Assembly (NCBI GenBank): GCA_041737835.1
Contig: JBGSQY010000022.1
DNA length: 64,000 nt
Origin: Bythopirellula sp041737835
GTDB taxonomy: Bacteria > Planctomycetota > Planctomycetia > Pirellulales > Lacipirellulaceae
Reading direction: 5' to 3' (one strand)
Positions 27,358 to 35,325 of this stretch are shown here, in pieces. The translations under genes were made by a program, and so were the position numbers. Every line of letters begins with the position of its first letter. Within the stretch, counting starts at the first letter, position 1. The notes beneath the pieces were generated by a model. The model made no database searches, had not been told where the DNA came from, and was given only the letters and a program-made list of their open reading frames with translations.

Positions 27358-27657
27358 TTAAAATCCGAAAAACACGGGGGCCGGTTGGACAACTACGGGC
27401 GCAAACCCGGGACGAACACGGGTGACCGTGCCACCCAAGATCGGACGGTAGCGAGTGCGGGCGACTGGGGCCGATTGGTACATGACAACGGGTGCGGGAG
27501 CAAAGAAACTGGTTTGGACGACAGGCGTGGGGGCAAAAAATGTGGTGACGGGAACCGCGGGGGCGAAATACGTGACACGGCGGACCTGAGCCTCGGCTTG
27601 GTTCGTCAGGGAGAGACCCACAATCGCGGCGGCCAATAGCATTACGACACGTTTCAT
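27358..27657 (-). CDS. Small exported Pro/Val/Phe-rich protein
   Basis: A 99-aa product beginning MKRVVMLLAAAIVGLSLTNQ, a clear signal peptide cleaved near AEAQ. The mature part is made of loose repeats of F-A-P-x-P-V-V and TYFAPAVPV, low complexity and without cysteine. GAGGGG lies 8-10 nt upstream of the ATG at 27657, which decides the start over an earlier ATG. Similar small Pro-rich exported proteins are common in planctomycetes and may be wall components; function unknown. Confidence 0.65.
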   Translation of the reverse strand: MKRVVMLLAAAIVGLSLTNQAEAQVRRVTYFAPAVPVTTFFAPTPVVQTSFFAPAPVVMYQSAPVARTRYRPILGGTVTRVRPGFAPVVVQPAPVFFGF

Positions 27658-27793
27658 ACGAATTTCCCCTCTCGTGTGATCGTCAAATTCTCTAAGCGCA
27701 GTAAATAGCAAGATGTTACGTCCAGGGGCCTAGTATCCCACGACCGCCCGGGAGAAGCAACAGGGAGGGGAGCACGGTAATAATGTGCAGTAC

Positions 27794-27912
27794 TGTCATT
27801 CCGAGGGGAGTTCCACGACCCGAGGAAGCTGGCTTCCATCGTCGCCCGCTCTCAATGCGGGAACGCGCTGCACGCCAGATCCCTCGGTCGGCGAGCCTCC
27901 CTCGGGATGACA
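27794..27912. repeat. MITE-like inverted repeat with GTCATTCCGAGG ends
   Basis: TGTCATTCCGAGGG (27794-27807) and CCCTCGGGATGACA (27899-27912) form imperfect terminal inverted repeats around 119 bp with further internal complementarity. Elements with GTCAT(C/T)CCGAGG ends are dispersed in many genomes. The 301-bp gap 27658-27958 holds nothing else recognisable. Confidence 0.7.
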
Positions 27913-27958
27913 TATTTACAGCCGTCGTCGCCCACGATGACCGTAAGCTAGCCGAATT

Positions 27959-28225
27959 CTAGATACCCAGATTGGAAAGTGCGACCGCCACCTGATTGAG
28001 CGCGCTGGTGAGCTGGGGGTGATCGGCTTCGAACTTGAGGACCAGATCTTCGACTTGTTCGCTCAAAGGTTCCCCCTCTAGCTTGTCCTTCTCGGATTCG
28101 ATGGCTCGTTCGATGTCGGCCACCAAAGCGCGGAGTTGGGCGTGGGTTTTGTCATCGAGCTGCGAAACCCCGGCGAGTTCGGTGCGGAGTTGTTCGAGCT
28201 TGGCGTGGAGTGATTCAGTGTTCAT
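27959..28225 (-). CDS. DUF4404 family protein
   Basis: An 88-aa helical protein. The order of features fits DUF4404: LRTELAGVSQLDDKTHAQLRALVADIERAIE, then a variable part, then VLKFEADHPQLTSALNQVAVALSNLGI at the C-terminus. No signal or membrane segment. The family is small, conserved and of unknown function. It is transcribed alone, divergently from the hydrolase gene at 28581. Confidence 0.8.
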   Translation of the reverse strand: MNTESLHAKLEQLRTELAGVSQLDDKTHAQLRALVADIERAIESEKDKLEGEPLSEQVEDLVLKFEADHPQLTSALNQVAVALSNLGI

Positions 28226-28580
28226 GGTGCGGGCCGCCTCAAGGGGGATAGGTCATCTCTAAGTATAAGCAATCGCGAGTTCCGAGTCAGCCGGTTGTAT
28301 TGGTCGTAGTGAGAGGCAATTTCTCAGTCTAAACAACGCCCCGGGATGGCAATCCCGGGGCGTTCCCCGTTTTCGTTCCATCTGTAACGGTTACGTGAAA
28401 CGTACCGACGCGGCGTGTTGATTTTCTGCAACTTCTTGGCCGCGGGGACGTGGTGTTATCGCCACACGATGTATTTTTTCCCAGAGCCGCAAGGTTTGCG
28501 CTGTTTGCCCAGCACGTACTCGGCACGCGACCTCGACGGCCAACGTCTTCCTATCCCAGTTAAAGAAGGCAAAGAATCTA
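28226..28580. other. Divergent intergenic region with a strong hairpin
   Basis: No gene. It holds a 13-bp perfect stem at 28335-28364 (see next entry) and the start regions of two divergent genes. Confidence 0.5.
28335..28364. repeat. Hairpin AACGCCC...GGGCGTT, copy 1
   Basis: Arms AACGCCCCGGGAT and ATCCCGGGGCGTT pair perfectly (13 bp) over a 4-nt loop. A relative with a compensating base-pair change lies at 48932-48961. Here it lies upstream of both flanking genes, so a terminator role for them is excluded unless a transcript enters from outside. Confidence 0.75.
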
Positions 28581-29795
28581 ATGAATGGTTTCCTCTCACG
28601 CTTGAGCCGCCCCGTGCGGCTGGCCGTGGTCGCCCTGGTGGTGATCGCCGGCACAACATCGAACAATCCTGTCCAAGCCAAGGGCAACAGCGGCTCGTGC
28701 TGCTGCGGCTCGCTTCCTGAATTGTGGGTGATCAACACGCGTTGTGTCCCACGCTGCAACAATCTCGATCGTGGCTTCGAGATGATCTCCTATCAACGCT
28801 TCGATCGCTGTCGCGGTTGTTTTGTGAAAGAAACGCGCGAATCGTTTCTTGCTCAAGAAGCGAGCATGCCCACCCTGTTCTACATTCACGGCAATACACT
28901 CAAGCACAAGGGAGCCATGAAAGGCTTCTGGGATGTTTATGAAAAGCTGTGTTGCTGCCCCGGCAAGAAGCGTTTGGTCTGCTGGTCGTGGCCGGCGGAG
29001 CGCGTGTTCAAGACTCAGGGTTTGCGTTTTCGTGAAATGATCCGCAAGAACTTGCAAATCAAGTATGTTTATGCCGAATACCAAGGCTACTACTTGGGCA
29101 AACTTGTGAGCCAAATGAGCCTCTCGCAGCGCGTCACCCTGTCGGGCCATAGCTATGGTGCGATCACTTCGTCGGTGGCCTTACACTTGATGGGTAACGG
29201 CAGCGTTCGCGGCATGAAGCTTGCCGGTGGTGCTCCGGTGGAACGTGCCAATCTGCGTGCCGCGATGATTTCGCCCGCGTTTGATTGCGATATGCTCTAT
29301 CCGGGTCACCGTTATGGCCAGGCGTTTGTCGCCGCCGAGAAGATCCTCTCGACGTTCAACTGCCACGACCGCACGCTGCGTAAATGGCCCAAGACCGGTT
29401 CGTTGCGTGGCATGCAAGCTTTGGGCTTCTCGGGCATGAGTGCCGGTCGCCTGGGTCAGTTCCGTCACAAGTTCATCCAGCTGAACACCTATCCTGAAAA
29501 TGGCCGGTCGCACTACTTGGGACCGCACTTGAAGAATCCTCGCTTTTTGTCGGCTTACTGCCGGATCGCCTTCGGTGGCATCACCTCGGGTGTGCCAGTG
29601 ACGGCAGACAAAATCGACCTTGGCCAAGAGTTGGTAAATGCCGCGCAGGAAGAAGCGGCTATGACCAAAGCCAAGGTCAAGAAAGTCAGCGAGCCGACCT
29701 TAGCGGAGCCTCAAGCCGCGAGCGACAAGAAACAGAAAGCGGACATCAAAAGCGGGCAGGAAGCCCGCTCCGCCAAACTGCGCAAATCGGCCTAA
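28581..29795 (+). CDS. Exported alpha/beta hydrolase-like protein with cysteine clusters
   Basis: A 404-aa product with an N-terminal signal segment (LAVVALVVIAGTTSNNPVQA). The core has a strand-plus-oxyanion region TLFYIHGN and the nucleophile elbow LSGHSYGAIT. Cysteine groups occur in the N-terminal third: SCCCGS, RCVPRCNN, RCRGCF and KLCCCPGKK. The C-terminus is Lys/Ala/Glu-rich and low complexity. It resembles the hydrolase at 10667 in combining an exported hydrolase fold with CC/CCC groups, though the two are not close in sequence. Substrate unknown. Confidence 0.65.
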   Translation: MNGFLSRLSRPVRLAVVALVVIAGTTSNNPVQAKGNSGSCCCGSLPELWVINTRCVPRCNNLDRGFEMISYQRFDRCRGCFVKETRESFLAQEASMPTLFYIHGNTLKHKGAMKGFWDVYEKLCCCPGKKRLVCWSWPAERVFKTQGLRFREMIRKNLQIKYVYAEYQGYYLGKLVSQMSLSQRVTLSGHSYGAITSSVALHLMGNGSVRGMKLAGGAPVERANLRAAMISPAFDCDMLYPGHRYGQAFVAAEKILSTFNCHDRTLRKWPKTGSLRGMQALGFSGMSAGRLGQFRHKFIQLNTYPENGRSHYLGPHLKNPRFLSAYCRIAFGGITSGVPVTADKIDLGQELVNAAQEEAAMTKAKVKKVSEPTLAEPQAASDKKQKADIKSGQEARSAKLRKSA

Positions 29796-29806
29796 CGTCA
29801 GCTACC

Positions 29807-30829
29807 TCAGGGAACCGCGTGAGCCACATCCGTCACTGGGATGGGGTCTTTGTTTCCCGAGGGGAGAAAGTAACCTTTCTCGAGGAAGCGTAGCGTGGCG
29901 TCTTGAACTTGTTCGTTCTTGGGCATGAGTTGATGAATCCCTTTGATCACGATGAAATCACTCGCACCAGAGAGCCGCGTAGTTGCGACCGAGAGTAAAC
30001 CATCGTCATCACCCGGAATGGCCGCGAGATAACCATCATTGTCTCCCGTGCCACCGGCAATGATGCCGAATTCGAAACTGGGCGCCGCGAGTCGCTGCTC
30101 CAATGATTCCCAGCCTTTGCTGGGGGCCAATTGTTGCAGCGGCTCTCCGGCGAATGTATTCGCCAGTTTGTTGTCGACGAACTCATCCGCGATTTCCGCC
30201 CCATGATTCGGCGGGGCAATCATCACGAATCGCTTGAACTTGAGCTTGGGCTGCTCCGCGGTTGGTAACTCCGCCAAGTCGGCCAGTGCATGACGGATTA
30301 CGATGTTCCCCATGCTGTGTGCGACAAAGCTCACCGTTTCCACGCCGTCGAGATGCTTGAGCACATTCACGAGCGACGCCGCGTGGGTGGCGATGTCGCC
30401 ATTGGTAGAGGGATAGCCAAAGTTAATGACGTTAAAGTGGCCGTTCTCCTTTAAGAATTCAGCCAACTGATCCATGAATTGCCGGCTTGCGCCGAGGCCA
30501 TGGACGACGATCACCACTTCCTTGGGGAGTGATGCCAGCTTTTCGGTCTTCTTGATGTTCTCGAGTTCCTCCAGGCAATTCTCGTACGTGCCAAACGTGC
30601 GGCGGCGATCTTCGGGATCGATCAACCGATAGTGCCCAATCGTCGAATGCTTTTGAACGCGAAAGCCATCGTAGATCACTTCGTCGGACCAAACGAAACG
30701 CCCGCCGAGAGTTTTTGTGCCGATGCCCCCCAGAAAGGGTTCGGCTTTGGCCGTGACGGCCAGCAGGGACAGGATGAACAAGCTTTCGAGCAGCAGCGCG
30801 GCAAAGCAGTGGTTTTCAGCGCGTTTCAT
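29807..30829 (-). CDS. Exported lipase-like alpha/beta hydrolase
   Basis: A 340-aa product with a signal peptide (LESLFILSLLAVTAKAEP). VVIVVHGLGASRQFM is the oxyanion strand, FVAHSMGNIVIRHAL the nucleophile elbow, GDDDGLLSV a probable acid site and GIHQLMP the catalytic His. The pattern is that of PGAP1/triacylglycerol-lipase-like enzymes acting on acyl esters outside the cytoplasm. AGGAATCC stands 7 nt before the ATG. Its 3' end is 12 nt from that of the convergent hydrolase gene at 28581, giving two unrelated exported hydrolases side by side. Confidence 0.8.
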   Translation of the reverse strand: MKRAENHCFAALLLESLFILSLLAVTAKAEPFLGGIGTKTLGGRFVWSDEVIYDGFRVQKHSTIGHYRLIDPEDRRRTFGTYENCLEELENIKKTEKLASLPKEVVIVVHGLGASRQFMDQLAEFLKENGHFNVINFGYPSTNGDIATHAASLVNVLKHLDGVETVSFVAHSMGNIVIRHALADLAELPTAEQPKLKFKRFVMIAPPNHGAEIADEFVDNKLANTFAGEPLQQLAPSKGWESLEQRLAAPSFEFGIIAGGTGDNDGYLAAIPGDDDGLLSVATTRLSGASDFIVIKGIHQLMPKNEQVQDATLRFLEKGYFLPSGNKDPIPVTDVAHAVP

Positions 30830-30969
30830 GACGGATTCCTTTTCCTCTGTTACGCGACCGGCCTAACCCTTCGTTACAGCCTAATCGCTAGCGTGGATTG
30901 TACTCCTTCGGGGCCAGCTCCCCAATCGGCTTACGGAACGAGCGGGTGTGGGGTTCAAATCGGCGGAAA

Positions 30970-30998
30970 TTGCCGGGAATTCGCCTGTCAGCTATACT
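30970..30998 (+). promoter_or_regulatory. Promoter of the AbrB/PIN pair, probably leaderless
   Basis: TTGCCG (30970-30975), a 17-bp spacer and TATACT (30993-30998) form a good sigma-70 promoter. The A of the start ATG (31005) is the seventh base after the -10, the usual transcription start, so the mRNA should begin at or next to the start codon. Confidence 0.65.
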
Positions 30999-31004
30999 TA
31001 GGGC

Positions 31005-31235
31005 ATGACAGTACGAGTGACCATCGACAGCAACGGCCTTATTACAATTCCAGAGCAAATCCGCGCAGCGTGTGGATTGCAGACTGATGGCGAGCTAATT
31101 CTGGAAACCGTTGAGCAGGGGCTTCTGCTTCGCCCCTCACCAAGTTTCACCGTGGAAGACTACACCGACGAACGGATTGCCGAGTTTGCATCGGAAGAGG
31201 ATGAGCTAGGTAAGCTAATGCCGCACGAGAGCTAA
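31005..31235 (+). CDS. AbrB/SpoVT-type antitoxin
   Basis: A 76-aa protein whose first 45 residues form a swapped-hairpin AbrB domain: VRVTIDSNGLITIPEQIRAACGLQTDGEL. The C-terminal part is acidic (EDYTDERIAEFASEEDELG), suited to neutralising a PIN toxin. It is followed 4 nt later by the toxin gene. It should bind its own promoter, which lies directly against the start codon. No Shine-Dalgarno at usable spacing is present. Confidence 0.82.
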   Translation: MTVRVTIDSNGLITIPEQIRAACGLQTDGELILETVEQGLLLRPSPSFTVEDYTDERIAEFASEEDELGKLMPHES

Positions 31236-31239
31236 TTCG

Positions 31240-31653
31240 ATGCGGATATTTCTTGACGCAAATGTTCTCTTTTCAGCGTCGAATTTTGGGAGCAATGTGG
31301 CTCGTCTTGTAGATATTGCCTGCCAAGCGCATAGCGTGCTGACATGCGATTTAGCTTTGGAGGAAGCACGTAGGAATATCTTGATAAAACGCCCGCAATG
31401 GCAAGACGAATTCGGAATTCTAGAAGCAAAAATATTCTGCGTACCAACTGTTCTCTTTGAATTGCCAATTGAACTTGCTGAGAAAGACCGGCCCATCTTA
31501 TGTTCGGCAATTAGCTCTAACTGCGATCTCCTAGCAACTGGCGACAAAAGAGATTTTGGACACTTGTTTGAGCAAACCATTCAAGCCACAGTGGTTGTTT
31601 CTCTCACCGGCTTGGCAAATCGTCTCATTACTTCTAGTTCTGAGGGGGCATAG
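31240..31653 (+). CDS. PIN-domain ribonuclease toxin
   Basis: A 137-aa PIN protein. The acidic active-site residues are visible in MRIFLDANVLFSA (Asp 6), ALEEARRN (Glu) and the paired LLATGDKRDFG segment. PIN toxins cleave RNA and are held by a cognate antitoxin, here the AbrB-type protein encoded 4 nt upstream. Its C-terminus runs on to 38 nt before mnmG. Which RNA is cut is unknown. Confidence 0.82.
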   Translation: MRIFLDANVLFSASNFGSNVARLVDIACQAHSVLTCDLALEEARRNILIKRPQWQDEFGILEAKIFCVPTVLFELPIELAEKDRPILCSAISSNCDLLATGDKRDFGHLFEQTIQATVVVSLTGLANRLITSSSEGA

Positions 31654-31690
31654 TCTTGCTCCTAGAAGATCATTCGTTACCCTGAATCTC

Positions 31691-33520
31691 ATGTCATCCA
31701 CCTACGATTTCGACGTGATTGTGGTCGGCGCCGGGCACGCTGGGACCGAGGCTGCGCTGGCCGCTGCGCGGATGGGGGCAAAGACCGTTCTGCTGACCAC
31801 GAACTGCGATACCGTCGGCCAGTTGAGCTGCAATCCGGCGATTGGTGGCGTCGGTAAGGGCCAGATCGTTCGCGAAATCGATGCCCTCGGTGGTGCGATG
31901 GGTCGGGCGATCGATGCCACGGGCATTCAATTCCGTATGCTTAATTTGCGGAAAGGCCCCGCGATGCATAGCCCACGGGCCCAAGCGGATAAAAAACTTT
32001 ATCAGGCTGAAATCAAACGGCTCGTGGAGTCCGAGCCCAATCTTTCGTTGCGACAAGAAGTTGTGGAAGAGTTGCTAACTGAGGGTAGTACAGAGCGACC
32101 AAAGATTGTTGGCGTTGCAGTGCGTGGGGATGCCGTTTATCGCGCGCAGGCCGTTGTGCTCACCACGGGAACATTCCTGCAAGCGCTTATGCACACGGGC
32201 CAAACCAAAACTCCCGGCGGGCGCGCGGGGGAAGGAACGACCGGTGGCATCAGTGGCGCGCTCGCTCGGTTGGGCGTGCGACTGCAACGCTTCAAGACGG
32301 GCACGCCCCCACGACTGAATGGCCGCACCATTGATTATGCGAAAACCGAATTGCAGCCGGGAGACGACGATCCGCAGCCATTTTCGTTTTTGAACGACAA
32401 GCTCGAACTCGAGCAACTCCCCTGCTATATCACCTACACAAATCAAGCCGTCCATGATCTGATTCGCGCGAACCTTCACCGCGCGCCGATGTACAGCGGT
32501 CAGATTCAAGGCACGGGGCCGCGGTACTGCCCTTCCATCGAAGACAAGATCGTCCGCTTTGCTGAGAAGACGCAGCATCAGTTGTTTCTCGAGCCCGAAG
32601 GCCGCAACACGCTGGAAATCTACGTCAATGGCGTGTCGACCAGTTTGCCGCGCGACGTGCAGGATCAAATGTTCAAGCTGATCCCCGGCTTGGAGAACGC
32701 CGAGATCATGCGCTACGGCTACGCGGTGGAGTACGACTTCGCTCCCCCGGAGCAGCTCAAGGTGAATCTCGAATCGAAGCTGGTCGATGGCTTGTTCTTC
32801 GCCGGGCAGATCAATGGCACGACCGGCTATGAAGAAGCCGGTGCCCAAGGTTTAATCGCCGGGGCCAATGCGGTGCTCACGCTGCGTGGCGCGGAACCGT
32901 TGGTGCTCGACCGCGATCAGGCTTACATCGGTGTGTTGATCGACGACCTCGTGACTTGCGGTGTCGATGAACCGTATCGCATGTTCACCAGCCGGGCTGA
33001 GTATCGGTTGCTGTTGCGGCAAGACAATGCCGACCGCCGGCTGACGCCGTTGGCTCATAAGTTTGGCTTGGTCGATAGCGAACGGTTCAGCCGCTTCGAG
33101 CAGAAGCTGGCCGAAATCGAATCCGCCACCGAACTATTAAATACGACTCGCCATCAGGGGACAGCGATTGCTCAGATCGTGCGGCGACCCGAAGTCGAGT
33201 GGCCCGATGTTGTGAAGCTCGTGCCGAGTCTCGCCACGCTTAGCCGATCATCCGCCGAGCAAGTGCTCAATGATCTGAAGTACGCTGGCTATGTCGCGCG
33301 ACAAACGGTGGAAGTCGATCGGCAGCAGCGGCTCGCCGAGAAAAGAATCCCCCAAGGTTTCGATTATGCCCGTCTCACGCAGCTTCGCGCCGAAGCTCGC
33401 GAGAAGTTCCAGCGTGTTCAGCCCGTGAATCTCGCCCAAGCGAGCCGGATCAGCGGGATCACGCCCGCCGACATCGCGTTATTGATGGTCCATTTCGATG
33501 GAAAAGCAGCGCGGCGCTAA
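31691..33520 (+). CDS. mnmG: tRNA uridine 5-carboxymethylaminomethyl modification enzyme MnmG (GidA)
   Basis: A 609-aa FAD enzyme that, with MnmE, modifies the wobble uridine of several tRNAs. The FAD-binding start DVIVVGAGHAGTEAA, the CNPAIGGVGKGQIVREIDALGG segment, GRAGEGTTGGISG and the C-terminal SGITPADIALLMVH are all standard. The ATG at 31691 is chosen; the frame is open through the end of the PIN gene. MnmE is not in the window. Cotranscription with the toxin-antitoxin pair is possible from the spacing but biologically unlikely. Confidence 0.96.
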   Translation: MSSTYDFDVIVVGAGHAGTEAALAAARMGAKTVLLTTNCDTVGQLSCNPAIGGVGKGQIVREIDALGGAMGRAIDATGIQFRMLNLRKGPAMHSPRAQADKKLYQAEIKRLVESEPNLSLRQEVVEELLTEGSTERPKIVGVAVRGDAVYRAQAVVLTTGTFLQALMHTGQTKTPGGRAGEGTTGGISGALARLGVRLQRFKTGTPPRLNGRTIDYAKTELQPGDDDPQPFSFLNDKLELEQLPCYITYTNQAVHDLIRANLHRAPMYSGQIQGTGPRYCPSIEDKIVRFAEKTQHQLFLEPEGRNTLEIYVNGVSTSLPRDVQDQMFKLIPGLENAEIMRYGYAVEYDFAPPEQLKVNLESKLVDGLFFAGQINGTTGYEEAGAQGLIAGANAVLTLRGAEPLVLDRDQAYIGVLIDDLVTCGVDEPYRMFTSRAEYRLLLRQDNADRRLTPLAHKFGLVDSERFSRFEQKLAEIESATELLNTTRHQGTAIAQIVRRPEVEWPDVVKLVPSLATLSRSSAEQVLNDLKYAGYVARQTVEVDRQQRLAEKRIPQGFDYARLTQLRAEAREKFQRVQPVNLAQASRISGITPADIALLMVHFDGKAARR

Positions 33521-33641
33521 TCATCGTGGCGATTTCTTTGGCAAGTTGGGGGCGAGGCGGTGTACTTCTTTTTTGAGCGCAGAACCACGCGCATTCGCCT
33601 AAGTATTGTATTTGCTTGAAGTTAAGGCGAATCAATCTCTG

Positions 33642-33669
33642 TTGACGCGGTATGGGGGCCAGCTATAAT
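33642..33669 (+). promoter_or_regulatory. Sigma-70-type promoter upstream of the response regulator
   Basis: TTGACG (33642-33647), 16 bp, TATAAT (33664-33669). It is the best sigma-70 match noticed in the window and lies about 300 nt upstream of the start codon at 33972. Confidence 0.7.
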
Positions 33670-33785
33670 TCGAGCAATTGGCAATTCAGGGGATATCGGC
33701 AGATACGGAGAAGATTGCCGTCTGAACAGCTTTGCTTATTTAAGTCGGCAAGCCTGTTTGAGTTGGTAATCGAGGATTTGGAAAA

Positions 33786-33911
33786 ATGCGTACTTCTGCC
33801 GGTGAGTCACCGCGCAGGCTAGCATCCCCCGCCAAGGATTTAGCAATTCATTCCCGCCCGGTAAGAGAGTCAAACAAGGGATGCTTGGCAATGCTCTTCA
33901 GGTTGGCATGA
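33786..33911 (+). CDS. Possible 41-aa leader peptide
   Basis: An ATG ORF of 42 codons within the leader of the response regulator gene, with GAGGAT about 8 nt upstream of the start. The peptide is basic and Ser/Arg/Ala-rich (MRTSAGESPRRLAS...). No similarity recognised. It may be a regulatory leader or chance. Confidence 0.25.
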   Translation: MRTSAGESPRRLASPAKDLAIHSRPVRESNKGCLAMLFRLA

Positions 33912-33971
33912 AAGCTCCCGAAAGCCCCCAGGTCAATTGACCATCGACTAAGGAGAGAGGTGGTTCGAGCT

Positions 33972-34550
33972 ATGAAGACCGTTTTCACGACCGGCGAAGC
34001 CGCGAAGATTTGCAAGGTAAGTCAGCAAACCATCATTCGCTGCTTTGATTCAGGACAACTCAAAGGCTTCCGCGTGCCGGGCAGCCGTTTTCGCCGTATC
34101 CCCCGCGACCAGCTGTATGCTTTCATGCGGGATAATGGCATTCCGACCGACGCCCTCGACAGCGGCCGCCGCAAGGTGCTGGTCGTTGACGACGACGAAG
34201 ATTTGGTCGAGCTGATCGTCGACGCACTGGAGCGTGATGGTCGCTTTGATATCCGCAGCGTCAACAATGGTTTTGGCGCGGGGATGCTGATCAAAGAATT
34301 TCGCCCCGACATGATCGTGCTCGACGTGATGCTGCCGGATATCAACGGCAAGGAAGTTTGCACGCTCGTCCGCGGTGAAAAATCGATGGACGACGTCAAA
34401 ATCATTTGCATCTCGGGTATGGTCGAGCAAGCGAAGATTCAAGAACTTCGCGACGCCGGGGCCAACGAATTCATGAAGAAACCTTTCGACGTGGAAGAGT
34501 TGATCGGTCGGATTTGCCAGTTGCTCGACGTCGAAATTCACTCGGCGTGA
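33972..34550 (+). CDS. DNA-binding response regulator with N-terminal excisionase-type HTH and C-terminal receiver
   Basis: A 192-aa protein. Residues 1-55 form a MerR/excisionase-like winged helix (FTTGEAAKICKVSQQTIIRCFDSGQLKGFRV-type). Residues about 65-190 are a receiver domain with VDDDEDL, the phospho-acceptor in IVLDVMLPDING, Ser in CISGM instead of Thr, and Lys in FMKKPFD. The order is reversed compared with OmpR- or NarL-type regulators. A GTG at 33960 is an alternative start. It is followed 27 nt later by a histidine kinase gene, its likely partner. Confidence 0.85.
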   Translation: MKTVFTTGEAAKICKVSQQTIIRCFDSGQLKGFRVPGSRFRRIPRDQLYAFMRDNGIPTDALDSGRRKVLVVDDDEDLVELIVDALERDGRFDIRSVNNGFGAGMLIKEFRPDMIVLDVMLPDINGKEVCTLVRGEKSMDDVKIICISGMVEQAKIQELRDAGANEFMKKPFDVEELIGRICQLLDVEIHSA

Positions 34551-34577
34551 GTGGTTTAACCGCCAGGGCGCGATTTC

Positions 34578-35273
34578 ATGGTCGACGAGCATGAACGCTT
34601 GAAGCTCGATGCCTTGAAAGAGCTGGCCTACGGTGCAAGCCACGAGATCAACAATCCGCTAGCGAACATTGCTGCCCGTGCGCAGACGCTGCTACGCGAT
34701 GAATCGCATCCCGAGCGCCGCCGCGCGCTCGAAGCGATTCACCAGCAGGCCTTGCGCGCGCATGAAATGATCTCGGATCTCATGCTGTTTGCTCGTCCGC
34801 CGCAATTGGTGCTGGACGAGGTGGAACTTTGTGGGCTTTTAGAGCAAGTTGCCCAAAGTTTGCAAACGGAAGCAGTGGCACGGCAGATCGAGATCGCCGT
34901 CAGTTTGCCCGTACAGCCGATCGTGATTCAGGGCGATGCGGAGCAACTCACGGTTGCGCTCAAGGCTCTCCTTATAAATGCCGTCGAAGCGATTGGGCGC
35001 GAAGGCCAAATTTCAGTTCTACTGCGGCAAGAAGTGATCGCCGATCAAACGCGCGCAGTGATCGAAATTGCCGACACGGGCCCGGGCATCGCTCCCGATA
35101 TTCGCGAGCATATTTTCGAACCCTTTTTCTCGGGCCGAGAAGCGGGTCGCGGACTCGGCTTTGGGCTCTCTAAATGTTGGCGGATCGTGACAGAGCATCA
35201 TGGCGAGATCGTTGTTTCGTCGCAGTCCGGCGCGGGGGCGAGCTTTACGGTCTACCTGCCAATGACCACCTAG
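34578..35273 (+). CDS. Sensorless NtrB-like histidine kinase
   Basis: A 231-aa soluble kinase. The HisKA box ASHEINNPLANI begins only about 20 residues from the N-terminus, so there is no sensor domain or membrane segment. The HATPase domain has LLINAVEAI, DTGPGIAPDI and a GRGLGFGLSKCWRIV G2 region. It lies 27 nt after the HTH-receiver gene and probably phosphorylates that product; input must come through a partner protein. The TAG stop (35271-35273) is the first TAG of a 56-bp repeat. Confidence 0.85.
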   Translation: MVDEHERLKLDALKELAYGASHEINNPLANIAARAQTLLRDESHPERRRALEAIHQQALRAHEMISDLMLFARPPQLVLDEVELCGLLEQVAQSLQTEAVARQIEIAVSLPVQPIVIQGDAEQLTVALKALLINAVEAIGREGQISVLLRQEVIADQTRAVIEIADTGPGIAPDIREHIFEPFFSGREAGRGLGFGLSKCWRIVTEHHGEIVVSSQSGAGASFTVYLPMTT

Positions 35274-35325
35274 CCCGATTGCAACGCAATCCGGGACTTT
35301 CCAGACCACGTGGCGATCCGGCTAC
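35270..35325. repeat. 56-bp TAGCC-foot element between convergent genes
   Basis: Begins CTAGCC, then arms GATTGC and GCAATC around loop AAC, a CTTTCC segment, the palindrome CCACGTGG, and ends GGCTAC. The left TAG is the stop of the histidine kinase and the right CTA is the stop (TAG) of the convergent YacP-type gene. It is the partner of 24443-24499. Confidence 0.82.

Larger units (their letters stand above)
33521..33971 (+). other. Long leader region of the response regulator gene
   Basis: A 451-nt gap. It contains a strong promoter at 33642-33669 and then about 300 nt that would be transcribed before the regulator start codon, including a small ORF at 33786-33911 and AAGGAGAGAGG just before the gene. 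No known riboswitch or RNA family is recognised. Confidence 0.5.

Noticed and set aside
30935..30965. GGTTCAAATC resembling a tRNA T-loop
   Set aside because: The bases on either side do not pair as a T stem and no acceptor or anticodon arms can be formed.
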